This document shows positions 5,288-6,774 of a stretch of DNA of 6,774 nucleotides, one piece after another. The DNA is from an uncultured Oscillospiraceae bacterium (GTDB lineage: Bacteria; Bacillota; Clostridia; Oscillospirales; Oscillospiraceae). Numbering within the stretch: the first letter of the stretch is position 1; every line of letters begins with the position of its first letter. Under the pieces are notes generated by a model that did not search any database, was not told the DNA's origin, and saw only the letters and a list, made by a program, of their open reading frames with translations. The DNA lies in the NCBI GenBank assembly GCA_934565425.1, contig CAKTHW010000081.1:1-6774 (forward strand), read 5' to 3'. The translations under genes and the position numbers were made by a program.

Positions 5288-5995
5288 TCAACCGCCCAGA
5301 TAAGCCTTCTTGATGGCCGGGGAGTCCAGCAGCTCTGCGCCGGTGCCGGAGGCGACGATCTTGCCGGTCTCCATGACGTAGCCCCGGTCGGCCACGGACA
5401 GGGCGGCCTGAGCGTTCTGTTCCACCAGCAGGATGGTGGTGCCGGCCTCGTGGAGGTGCTTGATGATCTCAAAGATCTCCTCCACCAGGATGGGTGCCAG
5501 ACCCATGGACGGCTCGTCCAGCATGATGACCTTGGGCTTGCTCATGAGGGCACGACCCATGGCCAGCATCTGCTGTTCGCCGCCGGACAGGGTGCCTGCC
5601 ACCTGCTTGGAACGTTCCTTCAGGCGGGGGAAGTAGTCGTAGACCATATCCAGCTCCGGCTTGATGTTGTTCTTGCGGATGTATGCGCCCATATCCAGGT
5701 TCTCCTGGACGGTCATCTGTAAGAAGATGCGCCGTCCTTCCGGAACCAGTGCCAGACCCTTGGAGAGGGTCTTGTGGGGAGGCAGCTTGCCCAGATCCTC
5801 GCCCATGAACTGGATGGAGCCCGTCCGGCTGCGGAGCAGGCCGGAGATGGTGTTCAGAGTGGTGGATTTGCCTGCGCCGTTGGCACCGATCAGGGTGACG
5901 ATCTCGCCGGCGTTGACTTCAAAGGAAATGCCCTTGATGGCATGGATGCTGCCATAGTAGACGTTGATGTTATCAACCGTTAAAATCGCTCCCAT
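5288..5995 (-). CDS. livF: Branched-chain amino-acid ABC transporter ATP-binding protein LivF
   Basis: This 235-residue cytoplasmic ATPase is one of two paired ATPases of the LIV/HAAT-type importers for leucine, isoleucine and valine or related amino acids. It has Walker A GANGAGKST (37-45), signature LSGGE (136-140), Walker B VIMLDE (156-161) followed by PSMGLAP, and LLVEQNAQAAL, where LivF proteins characteristically carry Gln in place of the switch histidine. The C-terminus AYLGG is typical of LivF. ATG 5995 was chosen because AGGAGG, embedded in the end of livG, is 7 nt upstream; the in-frame GTG at 6001 would leave a 1-nt gap. Only 2 nt separate the livG stop from this start, so the two are co-transcribed and probably translationally coupled. 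Substrate specificity is inferred from the family; some members carry urea, amides or other amino acids. Confidence 0.93.
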   Translation of the reverse strand: MGAILTVDNINVYYGSIHAIKGISFEVNAGEIVTLIGANGAGKSTTLNTISGLLRSRTGSIQFMGEDLGKLPPHKTLSKGLALVPEGRRIFLQMTVQENLDMGAYIRKNNIKPELDMVYDYFPRLKERSKQVAGTLSGGEQQMLAMGRALMSKPKVIMLDEPSMGLAPILVEEIFEIIKHLHEAGTTILLVEQNAQAALSVADRGYVMETGKIVASGTGAELLDSPAIKKAYLGG

Positions 5996-5997
5996 CG

Positions 5998-6774
5998 TCA
6001 CGCCTCCTTTTTCTTGCCCAGATAGGCTTCAATGACCGCAGGGTTGGCCTGGATCTCTTTGGGGGTGCCCTTGGCGATGACCTTGCCGAAGTTCAGCACA
6101 CAGATGCCTTCGCAGATGTTCATGACCAAGTTCATATCATGCTCGATGAGCATGACTGCGATCTGGAAGGTGTCACGAATCTTTCTGATATTCTCCATCA
6201 GCTCGGAGGTCTCCGACGGGTTCATGCCGGCAGCCGGTTCGTCCAGCAGGAGCAGACGGGGCTGGGTGGCCAGGGCTCGAACGATCTCCAGACGGCGCTG
6301 CGCGCCGTAGGGCAGCGAGCCGGCCTTGACGTTGGCCTCGTTCTCCATGTTGAAGATGGACAGCAGTTCCAGAGCCTTCTCGTGGGCTTCCTTCTCCTCC
6401 CGCCAGTAGCTGGGCAGGCGAAAGAGACTGCTGATCATATTGTAGTGCATCTGGTTGTTCATCGCCACCTTCACGTTTTCCTCCACGGTCAGGTTGGAGA
6501 ACAGGCGGATGTTCTGGAAGGTACGGGCGATGCCGGAACGGTTGACGTGAGCGGTATCCATGTTCTGGATGTCCTGACCGTTGAGCAGGATGGAACCGGT
6601 GGTGGGCTGGTAGACTTTGGTGAGCAGGTTAAAGATGGTGGTCTTGCCTGCGCCGTTGGGGCCGATGAGGCCGGCGATCTCGGTCTGACCGATGCCCAGG
6701 TTGAAGTCCTCCACTGCCTTCAGGCCACCGAAGGTGATGCCCAGGTTGATACATTCCAGCACGGGGGGTTTATC
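5998..6774 (-). CDS. livG: Branched-chain amino-acid ABC transporter ATP-binding protein LivG (5' end cut by window)
   Basis: This is the second ATPase of the LIV/HAAT importer. Numbering from the GTG at 6762, it shows Walker A GPNGAGKTT (34-42), the LivG-type signature LPYGAQRR (150-157), Walker B LLLLDEP (170-176), and the switch histidine His208 in MLIEHDM. The C-terminal NPAVIEAYLG is the short tail domain found in this subfamily. The GTG at 6762 is not a convincing start: no ribosome binding site precedes it, and the frame stays open to the window edge, reading DKPPVLECINLGITFGGLKA, which resembles a normal LivG N-terminus lacking its first few residues. The true start therefore probably lies just beyond 6774. 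The membrane (livH, livM) and binding-protein genes would be expected upstream on the same strand, outside the window. Confidence 0.92.
   Translation of the reverse strand, partial: DKPPVLECINLGITFGGLKAVEDFNLGIGQTEIAGLIGPNGAGKTTIFNLLTKVYQPTTGSILLNGQDIQNMDTAHVNRSGIARTFQNIRLFSNLTVEENVKVAMNNQMHYNMISSLFRLPSYWREEKEAHEKALELLSIFNMENEANVKAGSLPYGAQRRLEIVRALATQPRLLLLDEPAAGMNPSETSELMENIRKIRDTFQIAVMLIEHDMNLVMNICEGICVLNFGKVIAKGTPKEIQANPAVIEAYLGKKKEA

Overview
The window looks like a chromosomal segment from a fairly GC-rich anaerobic Firmicute, most likely of the class Clostridia and perhaps Oscillospirales. This rests on a T-box tRNA-sensing leader, strong AGGAGG-type ribosome binding sites, a GC-rich third codon position and typical clostridial protein families. 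The genus cannot be fixed from the sequence alone. The theme is amino-acid metabolism and uptake; no mobile element, CRISPR array or tRNA/rRNA gene was seen.

Layout. Bases 1-112 hold a string of four short hairpins of unknown role. A PLP-dependent low-specificity threonine aldolase follows (+, 178-1203) and ends at an intrinsic terminator. Bases 1353-1434 carry another hairpin string, including two abutting perfect palindromes (12-bp arms, 2-nt centres). A near-consensus promoter then drives metN-metI (+, 1515-3279), the ATPase and permease of the methionine ABC importer, closed by a second terminator. A separate promoter starts a methionine-type T-box leader (about 3387-3678) in front of metQ (+, 3782-4654), the substrate-binding lipoprotein. 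A GNAT acetyltransferase on the minus strand (5146-4712) is broken by two frameshifts. At the right end livF and livG (minus strand) encode the two ATPases of a branched-chain amino-acid (LIV/HAAT family) importer; livG runs off the window.

How the genes work together. MetQ captures methionine outside the membrane and delivers it to the MetI permease, powered by MetN, whose C-terminal NIL domain should sense internal methionine. The importer is split into two transcription units: metNI has an ordinary promoter with an inverted repeat over its -10 box, while metQ is controlled by uncharged tRNA through the T-box. LivF and LivG form the ATPase pair of another importer whose membrane and binding-protein genes presumably lie beyond base 6774.

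I found no wholly novel multi-gene system. The points most worth a second look are the split regulation of the Met importer, the hairpin strings, the operator-like palindrome at the metN promoter, and the doubly frameshifted acetyltransferase whose shifts cancel.
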